From Paracoccaceae bacterium (GTDB lineage: Bacteria; Pseudomonadota; Alphaproteobacteria; Rhodobacterales; Rhodobacteraceae), in contig PWZT01000021.1 of NCBI GenBank assembly GCA_003567315.1, positions 1 through 64,000 on the forward strand: DNA of 64,000 nt. The letters are read 5' to 3'. The notes beneath the pieces are model-generated. The model searched no databases. It had not been told where the DNA came from and worked only from the letters and a program-made list of their open reading frames with translations. The position numbers were made by a program, and so were the translations under genes. Positions 8,633-16,955 of this stretch are shown here, piece by piece. Each line of letters begins with the position of its first letter. Position 1 is the first letter of the stretch.

Positions 8633-8705
8633 GTCCGATCCGCAGGATCGGACAGCGCCCGCGAGGCGTGCAGGGGCGGGCGGGTGGGCACGGCTCGCGG
8701 GCGCT
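8633..8705 (+). repeat. Composite two-hairpin element with G-quadruplex loop, copy A
   Basis: A 73-bp unit between the convergent pit and NYN genes. Hairpin 1 (8633-8653) has a 9-bp stem with a GCA loop. It abuts hairpin 2 (8654-8705), whose 12-bp arms are AGCGCCCGCGAG and CTCGCGGGCGCT. Inside hairpin 2 a short GTGC/GCAC stem encloses GGGGCGGGCGGGTGGG (8673-8688), four G3 runs with single-base spacers. A second copy in opposite orientation lies at 53263-53335. A role in ending or protecting transcripts is inferred from its position. Confidence 0.8.
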
Positions 8706-8719
8706 TGTGGCTCGCAAAG

Positions 8720-9313
8720 TCACATATCAAGTTGGAGCGCGTCACGTCTGTAACGACCAGATATCAAAAACCCTGGCGCGCGCACCTGTGGGAACTTTTC
8801 AGCCCAATCCCGGAACCGATCATTCGACACGACGCGCGCGCCAAGATCCTCGGCAACACGCAGGATCATTCCATCGGCCACCTCGCCCTTGTTGACCACC
8901 ATCACGCGGTCTGGTGGAAGACCCAACTCGCGCGCGAGAACATGGTGATGCGCGTATCTTCCCCGCAGCTTGTACCCGGCATTCGCATCGAAGACGACGC
9001 CAGCACTGACGCCATTCGCCTGCAAGGCGCGCAGCACATCCTTTACAGCCGCAAGATCAGCCTTCCCGCCCCGCCAATGCATGATGTTGGGGCCATCGAG
9101 AACCGCCACAGGCCCCGGCCCGCGCGACCACAGCCGCTTGCGCTTGCGCTTGCGCTTGCGCTTGCGCAGGGCAACGAAAATCGCGATCAGGCAGAAAAGC
9201 AAGACGCACGCGACTATCACGATGCCCAGTGCCCGAGCCTCGACGGTGTCATCCTGCAAGAGCACAAACGCGCTACCAAGGCTCAAAATAAGAAAAAGTA
9301 ACGTCCGTCGCAT
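8720..9313 (-). CDS. Membrane-anchored NYN (Zc3h12a-like) ribonuclease-domain protein
   Basis: A 197-residue protein with two N-terminal hydrophobic segments (about 4-19 and 29-49), an unusual run of alternating arginine and lysine (50-60), and a NYN/PIN-like nuclease domain (about 66-190). Acidic residues expected of the metal site are visible: D73 in VLDGPNIMHW, D109 in VVFDANAGY, D147 and D165 in SNDRFRDW. Known relatives are endoribonucleases. The RK run is encoded by a 6-base tandem repeat and could bind RNA or membrane phospholipid; that is inference. The gene reads against pit, with the composite repeat between them. Confidence 0.8.
   Translation of the reverse strand: MRRTLLFLILSLGSAFVLLQDDTVEARALGIVIVACVLLFCLIAIFVALRKRKRKRKRKRLWSRGPGPVAVLDGPNIMHWRGGKADLAAVKDVLRALQANGVSAGVVFDANAGYKLRGRYAHHHVLARELGLPPDRVMVVNKGEVADGMILRVAEDLGARVVSNDRFRDWAEKFPQVRAPGFLISGRYRRDALQLDM
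9136..9167 (-). repeat. Hexanucleotide tandem repeat coding for (RK)n
   Basis: Five full copies of GCTTGC plus two bases on the + strand, read as CGC-AAG codons on the - strand. Gain or loss of a unit would keep the frame and change the length of the basic stretch in the NYN protein. Confidence 0.9.
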
Positions 9314-9365
9314 CGCTACCCCGAGGCTGCCAGGCTCTTCGGGTAAACTTGGAAAATGTCAGAAA

Positions 9366-9391
9366 TTTGGCCCCGGATCAGATCCGGGGCC
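9366..9391 (-). terminator. Terminator hairpin of clpB
   Basis: An 11-bp perfect stem, GGCCCCGGATC / GATCCGGGGCC, lies 8 bases past the clpB stop. On the - strand it runs into AAATTTCT, a weak T tract. Its core is almost identical to the terminator at 38868-38894. Confidence 0.65.
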
Positions 9392-9398
9392 ATTGCAT

Positions 9399-12014
9399 TC
9401 AATGCACCAGTTTCATGCGTGGCGCGTCGTCGTCGCCCACCGCGTGATCGCCGATGCTCAGCCCTTCCGGCCCGGCAGTCACGGGCACAGTCGCGCCATC
9501 GAGCAACTCCCCGCCAAGCAGCATCTGTGCCAGCGGATCCTGCAGGTAGCGCTGGATCACCCTCTTGAGCGGGCGGGCCCCGTAAACCGGGTCAAAGCCC
9601 TTGTCGGCCAGCCAGGTGCGAGCAGCGTCATCCAGATCCAGCGTGATCTTGCGCGCGAGCAGCCGCTTGAGCAGCCGTGCCATCTGGATATCGACGATCG
9701 CATCCATATCGCCGCGCGAGAGACGGTCGAAGATCACGGTCTCATCCAGCCGGTTGAGGAATTCCGGACGGAAATGCGCGCGCACGGCCTCCATTACTTC
9801 TGCCTTCACACTGGCCTTGTCCGCCCCCTCAGCCATCCGGCTCAACGCCTGACTGCCAAGGTTGGAGGTCAGGATGATCAGCGTCTGCTTGAAGTCCACA
9901 GTGCGGCCATGGCTGTCAGTCAACTGCCCGTCATCAAGCACCTGCAGCAGCACATTGAACACTTCGGGATGCGCCTTCTCGACCTCGTCGAAGAGCACGA
10001 CCTGATATGGCCTGCGCCGCACCGCCTCGGTCAGAACGCCGCCCTCTTCATAGCCGACATAGCCCGGAGGCGCACCGATCAGCCGGGCCACCGAATGCTT
10101 CTCCATGAATTCCGACATGTCGATGCGCACCATAGCCTGATCATCATCGAACAGGTATTGCGCAACCGCCTTGGTCAGTTCGGTCTTGCCCACGCCGGTC
10201 GGCCCGAGGAAGAGGAAGCTGCCCAGCGGCCGGTTCTCGTCGTTGAGTCCAGCACGCGCCCGGCGCACGGCATTGGCCAGAGCCCGGATCGCCTCATCCT
10301 GGCCCACGACGCGCTTGTGCAGTTCTTCTTCCATGCGCAGAAGCTTGTCGCGCTCGCCTTCCAGCATCTTCGAGGTCGGGATGCCTGTCCAGCGCTCGAC
10401 AACTTGCGCGATATGCTCGGGTCGCACGGCTTCCGAGACCATCGCGCCTTCCTCCTCGCGCCCTTCTGCCTCGGCCAGTTGCTTCTCCAGCGCCGGGATC
10501 GTGGCATATTGCAACTCACCCGCGCGGGCGTAATCGGCCTGCCGCGTCGCGATCTCCAGATCGGCACGGGCGCGGTCGAGTTGCTCCTTCAGATCACGCG
10601 CAGAAGCCAGCTTGTCGCGCTCGGCCTGCCATTGCGCCGTCAGCGTGGCGGATTGCTGTTGCAACTCGGACAGCTCCTTCTCGAGCTTTTCAAGCCGGTC
10701 CTTGCTCGCGGCATCATCCTCTTTCTTCAGCGCCTCGGCCTCGATCTGCTTTTGCAGGATCTCGCGGTCCAGCGCATCCAGCGCCTCGGGCTTGGAGTCA
10801 ATCTGCATGCGTAGGCGCGAGGCCGCCTCGTCCATCAGGTCGATCGCCTTGTCGGGCAGGAACCGATCCGTGATGTAGCGATGCGACAGGGTGGAGGCCG
10901 CGACCAGCGCGGAATCCGAAATTCGCACCCCGTGATGCAGCTCATATTTCTCCTTGATGCCGCGCAGGATCGAGATCGAATCCTCGACAGTCGGCTCCGA
11001 CACGAAAACCGGCTGGAAGCGCCGCGCAAGGGCTGCGTCCTTCTCGACATGCTTGCGGTATTCATCAAGCGTCGTGGCGCCCACGCAATGCAACTCACCG
11101 CGCGCGAGCGCCGGTTTGATCAGATTCGCGGCATCCATCGCGCCTTCGGATTTGCCTGCGCCGATCAGCGTGTGCATTTCGTCGATGAAAAGGATGATCT
11201 CGCCATCGGCCGAGGTGATTTCCGACAGGATCGCCTTCAACCGCTCCTCGAATTCACCACGATATTTCGCCCCCGCGATCAGCGCGCCCATATCGAGTGC
11301 CATCAGCTTCTTGTCGCGCAAGCTCTCGGGCACGTCGCCATTGACGATGCGCAGCGCCAGCCCCTCGGCAATGGCGGTCTTGCCGACCCCCGGCTCGCCG
11401 ATCAGGACAGGGTTGTTCTTGGTGCGGCGCGAGAGCACCTGCATGGCGCGGCGGATCTCTTCGTCGCGGCCGATGATCGGGTCGATCTTGCCGTCGCGCG
11501 CGGCTTCGGTCAGGTCGCGCGCGTATTTCTTGAGCGCGTCATAACCCTCTTCGGCAGAAGCACTATCTGCCGTGCGCCCTTTGCGCAGATTGTTGATCGC
11601 GGCATTGAGGTTCTGCGCCGTGACAGCGCCTGCATCGAGCGCGTCCTTCGCGTCGGATTTTACCAGCGCGAGGGCGGTCAGCAGGCGCTCGACCGTCACG
11701 AAGCTGTCGCCTGCCTTCTTGGCGATCTGCTCGGCTTGATCGATCAGCTTGGCGCTTTGCGGGTCCATATAGATCTGACCCTCACCGCCCGAGACCTTGG
11801 GGATCTTGGCAAGGGCGATGTCATTGGCCTGCGCCACGCGTTCAGGCGCGCCACCGGCACTGCGGATCAGATTGGCGGCCATGCCCTCTTCGTCATCCAG
11901 CAATGCCTTTAGCAGATGCGAGGGGGTCAGGCGCTGATGATCTTCGCGCATTGCGATTGTCTGGGCGGCTTGCAGAAACCCGCGCGCCCGCTCGGTGAAT
12001 TTCTCGATATTCAT
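9399..12014 (-). CDS. clpB: ATP-dependent disaggregase chaperone ClpB
   Basis: An 871-residue AAA+ chaperone that works with DnaK to pull proteins out of aggregates. It has the N-terminal Clp repeats (about 1-145), the first AAA+ domain with Walker A GEPGVGKT (206-213) and Walker B ending in FIDEMH, the long coiled-coil middle domain (about 400-540) that marks ClpB rather than ClpA or ClpC, and the second AAA+ domain with GPTGVGKT (near 605). Length is normal. The ATG at 12014 is chosen for the MNIEKF start and GAAGGAG 7 bases upstream. A sigma32-like promoter lies about 80-105 bases upstream. Confidence 0.97.
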   Translation of the reverse strand: MNIEKFTERARGFLQAAQTIAMREDHQRLTPSHLLKALLDDEEGMAANLIRSAGGAPERVAQANDIALAKIPKVSGGEGQIYMDPQSAKLIDQAEQIAKKAGDSFVTVERLLTALALVKSDAKDALDAGAVTAQNLNAAINNLRKGRTADSASAEEGYDALKKYARDLTEAARDGKIDPIIGRDEEIRRAMQVLSRRTKNNPVLIGEPGVGKTAIAEGLALRIVNGDVPESLRDKKLMALDMGALIAGAKYRGEFEERLKAILSEITSADGEIILFIDEMHTLIGAGKSEGAMDAANLIKPALARGELHCVGATTLDEYRKHVEKDAALARRFQPVFVSEPTVEDSISILRGIKEKYELHHGVRISDSALVAASTLSHRYITDRFLPDKAIDLMDEAASRLRMQIDSKPEALDALDREILQKQIEAEALKKEDDAASKDRLEKLEKELSELQQQSATLTAQWQAERDKLASARDLKEQLDRARADLEIATRQADYARAGELQYATIPALEKQLAEAEGREEEGAMVSEAVRPEHIAQVVERWTGIPTSKMLEGERDKLLRMEEELHKRVVGQDEAIRALANAVRRARAGLNDENRPLGSFLFLGPTGVGKTELTKAVAQYLFDDDQAMVRIDMSEFMEKHSVARLIGAPPGYVGYEEGGVLTEAVRRRPYQVVLFDEVEKAHPEVFNVLLQVLDDGQLTDSHGRTVDFKQTLIILTSNLGSQALSRMAEGADKASVKAEVMEAVRAHFRPEFLNRLDETVIFDRLSRGDMDAIVDIQMARLLKRLLARKITLDLDDAARTWLADKGFDPVYGARPLKRVIQRYLQDPLAQMLLGGELLDGATVPVTAGPEGLSIGDHAVGDDDAPRMKLVH

Positions 12015-12091
12015 CAACTGTCTCCTTCTCAAGCGCCCGGAATGAAGACATGCCTGCCCGGCAGCGCATGTCGGAATGGGCCTTGGAAATC

Positions 12092-12120
12092 ATGTGGGGA
12101 GACAAGGGGGCTGTTGCAAG
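12092..12120 (-). promoter_or_regulatory. Sigma32 (RpoH)-type heat-shock promoter of clpB
   Basis: On the - strand, CTTGCAA, 14 bases, then CCCCACAT closely fits the RpoH pattern CTTGAAA-N13-17-CCCCATNT. The 11-base string containing the -35 (TCTTGCAACAG) is repeated 23 bases further upstream (12134-12144). Confidence 0.7.
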
Positions 12121-12152
12121 ATAAGCACAGCCACTGTTGCAAGAAAAATCGC

Positions 12153-12665
12153 CTAACCCTGTGGCGCTGCACAAGCGGTCTCTGCCCACTTTCTCAGGCT
12201 TGCAGGGTCGGGCGCAACAAGCTCGGCAAGCCCCTCGCTGAAGGCCAGGAACGCCGCAAGATTGCCTGTGCTCACAGCCGTCAGCACGGGCACCCCCTCT
12301 GCCAGTGCCCGCCCGATCACAGAACGAAAGCCCCGCCCCTCGGCCTCCGATTTGCCGAATTTGTTGATGATCATCAGGCGTGGCCTGGCCTCCAACGCGG
12401 CCTCTACCAGCCCGACGGCTTGCTCCAACCCTGCGGCATCCAACCGGCAGCCACGCGCATGCGGGCCGAGATCCTGACTGATGCGCACGATATGGTCATG
12501 GCCCAGAACTTGCAGCTCCATATCGCAAAGCCTGTCGGGCGCGCGCTCAAGGTTCAGTTGCACGACGCCTGCCAGCGGCCAGCCGCGGGCATGAAGCTCA
12601 TGGGCGAGATCAGCGAGCAACCTGTCTGCCGCGCCGCGCCCTTCTGCCATGACATAGCCCAACAT
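12153..12665 (-). CDS. DUF2478 protein, molybdenum-associated
   Basis: A 170-residue protein of the DUF2478 family, often found beside molybdenum-cofactor or molybdate-transport genes. The fold appears related to P-loop NTPases, with GRGAADRLLADLA (9-21) at the N-terminus and the hydrophobic strand with NKFGKSEAEGRGFR (101-114), but no classical GKT/S motif is present. Its biochemical role is not known. The ATG at 12665 is chosen for the homologous start and the purine-rich GAAGGGAAGGG upstream; 26 earlier codons are open. It is divergent from fdhD, with 64 bases between starts. Confidence 0.75.
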   Translation of the reverse strand: MLGYVMAEGRGAADRLLADLAHELHARGWPLAGVVQLNLERAPDRLCDMELQVLGHDHIVRISQDLGPHARGCRLDAAGLEQAVGLVEAALEARPRLMIINKFGKSEAEGRGFRSVIGRALAEGVPVLTAVSTGNLAAFLAFSEGLAELVAPDPASLRKWAETACAAPQG

Positions 12666-12729
12666 GGCCCTGCCCTTCCCTTCCTCGGATGTTATATGCG
12701 ATCTAGACTGAAAACCGCCGAAGGACCAG

Positions 12730-13605
12730 ATGTCACACTCCAAGCCACCCCGTCATTTTCCGGACCCCTCTGATCCGCGTCTGACCCGCGCGGTCGAGGG
12801 GCGCGATCATCTGGGCCAGCGCCAGTCGCTGCGCGTGGTCGAGGAACGCCCGCTTACGATCTTCCTCAATGCGCAGGAAATCGTGACCGCGATGACCATC
12901 GGCGACTACCCCGAATATCTGGCGCTGGGCTTTCTACGCAATCAGGGGATGCTGCTGCCCAATGATGTGGTGACAGATGTGGAACATGACGACGATCTGG
13001 AGGTCGTCGTTGTGCGCACCGCCCGGGCGACGAGCTATGAAGAGAAGGTGAAGAAAAAAACGCGCACTTCGGGCTGCGCCGTCGGCACTGTTTTCGGCGA
13101 CATGATGGAGGGGCTCGAGGGGCTCACGCTGCCACAGGCCGAGCTGCGCACAAGCTGGCTTTATGCGCTCGCGAAGGCGATCAACACATCGCCCTCGCTC
13201 TATCTCGAGGCAGGCGCGATCCATGGCACCGTGCTCTGCCAGCGCGACGCGATGCTGTGCTATATGGAAGATGTGGGCCGTCACAACGCCGTGGACAAGA
13301 TCGCAGGCTATATGTTCCGGCACGGGATAGAGGGGGCGGACAAGATCCTCTACACGACTGGGCGGCTGACTTCGGAGATGGTGATCAAGACCGCGCAGAT
13401 GGGCATCCCGGTGCTCGCCTCGCGCTCGGGCTTCACTGCCTGGGGGGTCGAGATCGCGCAGCAAGTGGGGCTCACGCTGATCGGGCGGATGCGCGGGCAG
13501 CGCTTCATCTGCCTCTCGGGGGAGGAGCGGCTTGTGCATGACGCCGATCTTGCCTCGGTGCCGGAAGAAGACCGCAAGCATCGCCGCAAGGGGGCAGAGG
13601 CATGA
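12730..13605 (+). CDS. fdhD: Formate dehydrogenase accessory sulfurtransferase FdhD
   Basis: A 291-residue FdhD protein, which passes sulfur from a cysteine desulfurase to bis-MGD so that formate dehydrogenase becomes active. Family signatures are IGDYPEYLALGFL, TSGCAVGTVFG (the mobile-loop cysteine near 117), EDVGRHNAVDKIAG, YTTGRLTSEMV and LASRSGFT. Only a single cysteine, not a CxxC pair, is present in the loop. Its stop overlaps the mobA start as ATGA, beginning a four-gene molybdenum-cofactor operon. No formate dehydrogenase genes lie in this window. Confidence 0.95.
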   Translation: MSHSKPPRHFPDPSDPRLTRAVEGRDHLGQRQSLRVVEERPLTIFLNAQEIVTAMTIGDYPEYLALGFLRNQGMLLPNDVVTDVEHDDDLEVVVVRTARATSYEEKVKKKTRTSGCAVGTVFGDMMEGLEGLTLPQAELRTSWLYALAKAINTSPSLYLEAGAIHGTVLCQRDAMLCYMEDVGRHNAVDKIAGYMFRHGIEGADKILYTTGRLTSEMVIKTAQMGIPVLASRSGFTAWGVEIAQQVGLTLIGRMRGQRFICLSGEERLVHDADLASVPEEDRKHRRKGAEA

Positions 13606-14204
13606 TCCACGGCGTGATCCTCGCCGGAGGGCGCGCTACCCGCATGGGCGGGGGCGACAAGGGGATGCGCGAGGTCGCGGGGCGGCGGCTGCTGGATCAT
13701 GTGATCGCGCGGCTTGGCCCGCAGGTGGGGGCGATGGCGCTTAACGCGAATGGCGATCCGGTCCGCTTCGCTGATTTCGGCCTGCCGGTGCTGCCCGACA
13801 GCTTGCCCGATTGGCCCGGACCGCTGGCGGGCGTGCTGGCCGGGATGGACTGGGCGGCAGCGCAGGGCGCGGATGCCGTTGTCTCTGTGGCGGCAGACAC
13901 GCCCTTCTTCCCGCGCGATCTGGTGGCGCGGTTGCAAGCAGCGGCTGGGCCGTCGGGGCTGGCGTTGGCTGCGACGCGCGAAGGGAGCAAGCTCTGGCGT
14001 CATCCGACTTTCGGGCTTTGGCCCGTTGGGTTGCGCGACGATCTGCGCGCCGCACTGGAAGGGGGCTTGCGCAAGGTCGTGTTCTGGACCGATCAGCACG
14101 GTACGGGGCTTGCGGAATTTGCCACAGAGCCGTTTGATCCCTTCTTCAACATCAACACGCCCGAGGATATCGACACGGCCGAGCGGTTCGCGGGGCTTGC
14201 ATGA
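13602..14204 (+). CDS. mobA: Molybdenum cofactor guanylyltransferase MobA
   Basis: A 200-residue nucleotidyltransferase that joins GMP from GTP to molybdopterin to make the MGD form of the cofactor in the cytoplasm. The N-terminal loop LAGGRATRMGGGDKG (6-20) is the GTP-binding motif, with the conserved lysine; LPDSLPDWPGPLAG, the VAADTPFFP strand and FFNINTPEDI near the end are also typical. It overlaps fdhD and mobB by four bases at each end, so the operon is tightly coupled. Confidence 0.95.
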   Translation: MIHGVILAGGRATRMGGGDKGMREVAGRRLLDHVIARLGPQVGAMALNANGDPVRFADFGLPVLPDSLPDWPGPLAGVLAGMDWAAAQGADAVVSVAADTPFFPRDLVARLQAAAGPSGLALAATREGSKLWRHPTFGLWPVGLRDDLRAALEGGLRKVVFWTDQHGTGLAEFATEPFDPFFNINTPEDIDTAERFAGLA

Positions 14205-14701
14205 ATATCTACGGTGTCACCGGCTGGAAGAATACCGGCAAGACCGGGCTGATGGAGCGGCTGGTGCAGGAGATGGTCGGGCGCGGGCTGACAGTCTCGA
14301 CTGTGAAACACGCACATCACGACACGGAAACCGATCTGCCGGGGACCGATTCCTACCGCCACAGGCAGGCGGGTGCGCGCGAGGTGCTGCTGTCCTCTCC
14401 CCGGCGCTGGGCCTTGATGCATGAATTGCGCGAGGAATCCGAGCCCATGCTGGCCGAGCTTCTGACGCGGCTCGCCCCGGTCGATCTGGTGTTGGTGGAG
14501 GGCTACAAGCGCGCCGATCACCCCAAGATCGAGGCGCATCGCGCGGCGGCGGGTCGCGCTCTGCTCGCGCCCGACAACTCCACGATCCGCGCCGTGGCCT
14601 CCGATGTCACATTGGAGGGGCTGCCTTGCCCGGTGTTGCCGCTCGACGACACCGCCGCCATCGCAGATTTCATCCTGCGCGATCTGGGAATGGCCCGATG
14701 A
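14201..14701 (+). CDS. mobB: Molybdopterin-guanine dinucleotide biosynthesis adaptor MobB
   Basis: A 166-residue P-loop GTP-binding protein that assists MobA. The Walker A motif is GWKNTGKTGLM (near residues 7-17), followed by STVKHAHHD and the TDSYRHRQAGA stretch common in MobB, and LVLVEGYKRADHPKIE in the middle. Start and stop overlap the neighbouring genes as ATGA. Its exact contribution to cofactor synthesis is still debated for the family, but the assignment is clear. Confidence 0.94.
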   Translation: MNIYGVTGWKNTGKTGLMERLVQEMVGRGLTVSTVKHAHHDTETDLPGTDSYRHRQAGAREVLLSSPRRWALMHELREESEPMLAELLTRLAPVDLVLVEGYKRADHPKIEAHRAAAGRALLAPDNSTIRAVASDVTLEGLPCPVLPLDDTAAIADFILRDLGMAR

Positions 14702-16815
14702 GCCGCTTTGAGCGCGTGCTGGTCGTGGATTGGTCCGCCAATTCGACCCCCAAGCTGGGCGCGGATTCGATCTGGATCGGGCGCGCGGGCAAGCATCCGC
14801 AGCCGCCCGAGAACATCGCCACACGCGCGGCCACGATGGACGTGCTGCGCGGCGAGATTGGCGCGGCGCTCGCGGCAGGGGAGCGGCTGCTGATCGCCTT
14901 CGATATCGGCTTCGGCTTTCCGCGCGGCTTTGCCGAACATCTGACCGGGCGCGCGGAGGCGCTGGCGGTCTGGGATTGGCTGGCTGACCGGATCGAGGAT
15001 GACGCACAGAACCGCAATAACCGGTTCGAGGTCGCCGCCGCGATCAACCGCCGCTTTCCGGGCATCGGGCCGTTCTGGGGCAGGCCCAACACGCGTGATC
15101 TGGCCGATCTGCCCGCCAAGGGGAATGCGCGCGAGGGGCATGGGCTGGAGGAATTGCGCGCGACCGAGGCGATCTGTTCGGGTGCGCATCCGATGTGGAA
15201 GCTCTACACCACGGGCTCTGTCGGCTCGCAAAGCCTTCTGGCGCAGGCGCATCTGGCGCGGCTGCGGGCCGAGTTCGCCGAGGTGCTGCGCGTCTGGCCG
15301 ATGGAAGCGCCCGACAGGCTGGTGGTGCTGGCCGAGACCTATCTCTCGCTCATCGACCCGGCGGTGAAAGCAGCGCGCGGTTATGCCTGCAAGGATGCAG
15401 CCCAGGTCGATCTGTTGGCACGCGCCTTTCATCGCGCGGATATGGCACAGCTCATGGCCGCCCCTGCCGCGCCCGAAATCTTGCGTGAAGAGGGCTGGAT
15501 CCTTGGCGCGGGCCATGACGCGGCACTGCTGGCAAACCTGCCCGACCCCGCGCTGACCCCGCCACGCCTGCGCAATGATTGTTTCGCAATGCCGCAGGGC
15601 GTGGATTGGGTGCCGGTCGATCTCGCGCTGGAGCGTTTGCGCGCGGCGCTGCATCCGCTGACGCGCATGGAAGAGGTGGCCACACATCAGGCCGGGGGCC
15701 GCGTGCTGGCCGCGCCCTTGCACGCGCGGCGGGCGAACCCGCCCGCGGCCAATTCCGCAGTCGATGGCTATGGGTTTGCCCATGCGAGCCTTGCGGGCGA
15801 TGGCCCTTATACCCTGCCGCTGGTCACTGGGCGCGCGGCGGCAGGTCAGCCATTCGCGGGCACCGTCCCTGCGGGGCAGGCGATCCGCGTTCTGACTGGC
15901 GCGATCCTGCCCGCAGGCGTCGATACCGTCGTGCTGGAGGAAGATTGCGCCAGCGATGGCGCGCGCGTGGCCTTCGACGGACCTGTGAAGCCTCGCGCCA
16001 ATACGCGCAAGGCCGGCGAGGATGTGGGCGCTGATGCGGCGTTTCTACCCGCAGGCCGGGTGCTGACGCCCGCCGATCTGGCGCTGGCCTCGGCGCTGGG
16101 GGTCGGGCGGGTCGCGGTGCATGAACGCCTGCGGGTGGGCGTGCTCTCGACGGGGGACGAACTGCTCTCCGATCCCGAAACCGAGGCGCTGCCGCATCAG
16201 ATCTATGATGCCAATCGCCCGATGCTGCTCGAGATTGCGCGCCGCTGGGGCTATGCGCCCGTCGATCTCGGGCAATGCAAGGATGATCCCGCGCAGATCA
16301 CGGCGGCGCTCGATCGCGGCGCGCAAGATTGCGATGTGATCCTCACCTCCGGCGGGGCCTCGGCCGGCGATGAGGACCATGTCTCGCGGCTCTTGCGCGA
16401 GCAGGGCAATCTCAGCAGTTGGCGGATCGCCCTTAAACCCGGCCGCCCGCTGGCACTTGCGCTCTGGCAAGGCGTGCCGGTGCTGGGTCTGCCGGGCAAC
16501 CCGGTCGCAGCACTCGTCTGCACGCTGATCTTCGGGCGCCCTGCGCTGTCGCTGATGGCAGGGAGTGGGTGGTACAATCCGCAGGGCTTTCTTGTGGAAG
16601 CGGCGTTTTCCAAGCGCAAGAAGGCCGGGCGGCGCGAGTATCTGCGCGCGCGGCTCGACACAGAGGGGAGAGCCGAGGTGTTTCGAAGCGAAGGCTCGGG
16701 GCGCATAAGCGGGCTCAGTTGGGCCGAAGGGCTGGTGGAGTTGCCCGATGGAGCGGCAAGCATCGAGCCGGGAATAATGGTGCGCTACCTCCCCTTTACC
16801 AGCTTCGGACTGTGA
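14698..16815 (+). CDS. moeA: Molybdopterin molybdenumtransferase MoeA with an extra N-terminal domain
   Basis: A 705-residue fusion. Residues about 303-705 are a full MoeA, which inserts molybdenum into adenylated molybdopterin: NSAVDGYGF (352-360), GVLSTGDELL, SGGASAGDEDHV, ALKPGRPLA and LPGNPVAA are all present. Residues 1-300 are a separate domain, beginning VLVVDWSANSTPK and containing IAFDIGFGFPRGF (67-79) and FWGRPNTRDL; the acidic beta-strand pattern recalls RNase H-like/DUF429 domains, but this is only a resemblance. A normal MoeA has about 400 residues. The ATG overlaps the mobB stop. Confidence 0.9.
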   Translation: MSRFERVLVVDWSANSTPKLGADSIWIGRAGKHPQPPENIATRAATMDVLRGEIGAALAAGERLLIAFDIGFGFPRGFAEHLTGRAEALAVWDWLADRIEDDAQNRNNRFEVAAAINRRFPGIGPFWGRPNTRDLADLPAKGNAREGHGLEELRATEAICSGAHPMWKLYTTGSVGSQSLLAQAHLARLRAEFAEVLRVWPMEAPDRLVVLAETYLSLIDPAVKAARGYACKDAAQVDLLARAFHRADMAQLMAAPAAPEILREEGWILGAGHDAALLANLPDPALTPPRLRNDCFAMPQGVDWVPVDLALERLRAALHPLTRMEEVATHQAGGRVLAAPLHARRANPPAANSAVDGYGFAHASLAGDGPYTLPLVTGRAAAGQPFAGTVPAGQAIRVLTGAILPAGVDTVVLEEDCASDGARVAFDGPVKPRANTRKAGEDVGADAAFLPAGRVLTPADLALASALGVGRVAVHERLRVGVLSTGDELLSDPETEALPHQIYDANRPMLLEIARRWGYAPVDLGQCKDDPAQITAALDRGAQDCDVILTSGGASAGDEDHVSRLLREQGNLSSWRIALKPGRPLALALWQGVPVLGLPGNPVAALVCTLIFGRPALSLMAGSGWYNPQGFLVEAAFSKRKKAGRREYLRARLDTEGRAEVFRSEGSGRISGLSWAEGLVELPDGAASIEPGIMVRYLPFTSFGL

Positions 16816-16955
16816 TCAACCGAGCTGTTGCGCGCGTCGCAAAGATTGGCCACTGAGCGCTGCTATTGTCCGAGTCATGTCAGGCCCGGACCCTATTCTC
16901 GCCGCAATTGACCCGCATCTTCACGCAAGAATGATCACAGATGCAGGGCATTGTA

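Noticed and set aside
9136-9167. CRISPR-like or satellite repeat
   Set aside because: Units are only 6 bases without spacers and lie in frame within a gene.
8970-10814. A 614-codon open frame across the NYN and clpB genes
   Set aside because: It runs antisense to two well-supported genes and has repetitive composition only.
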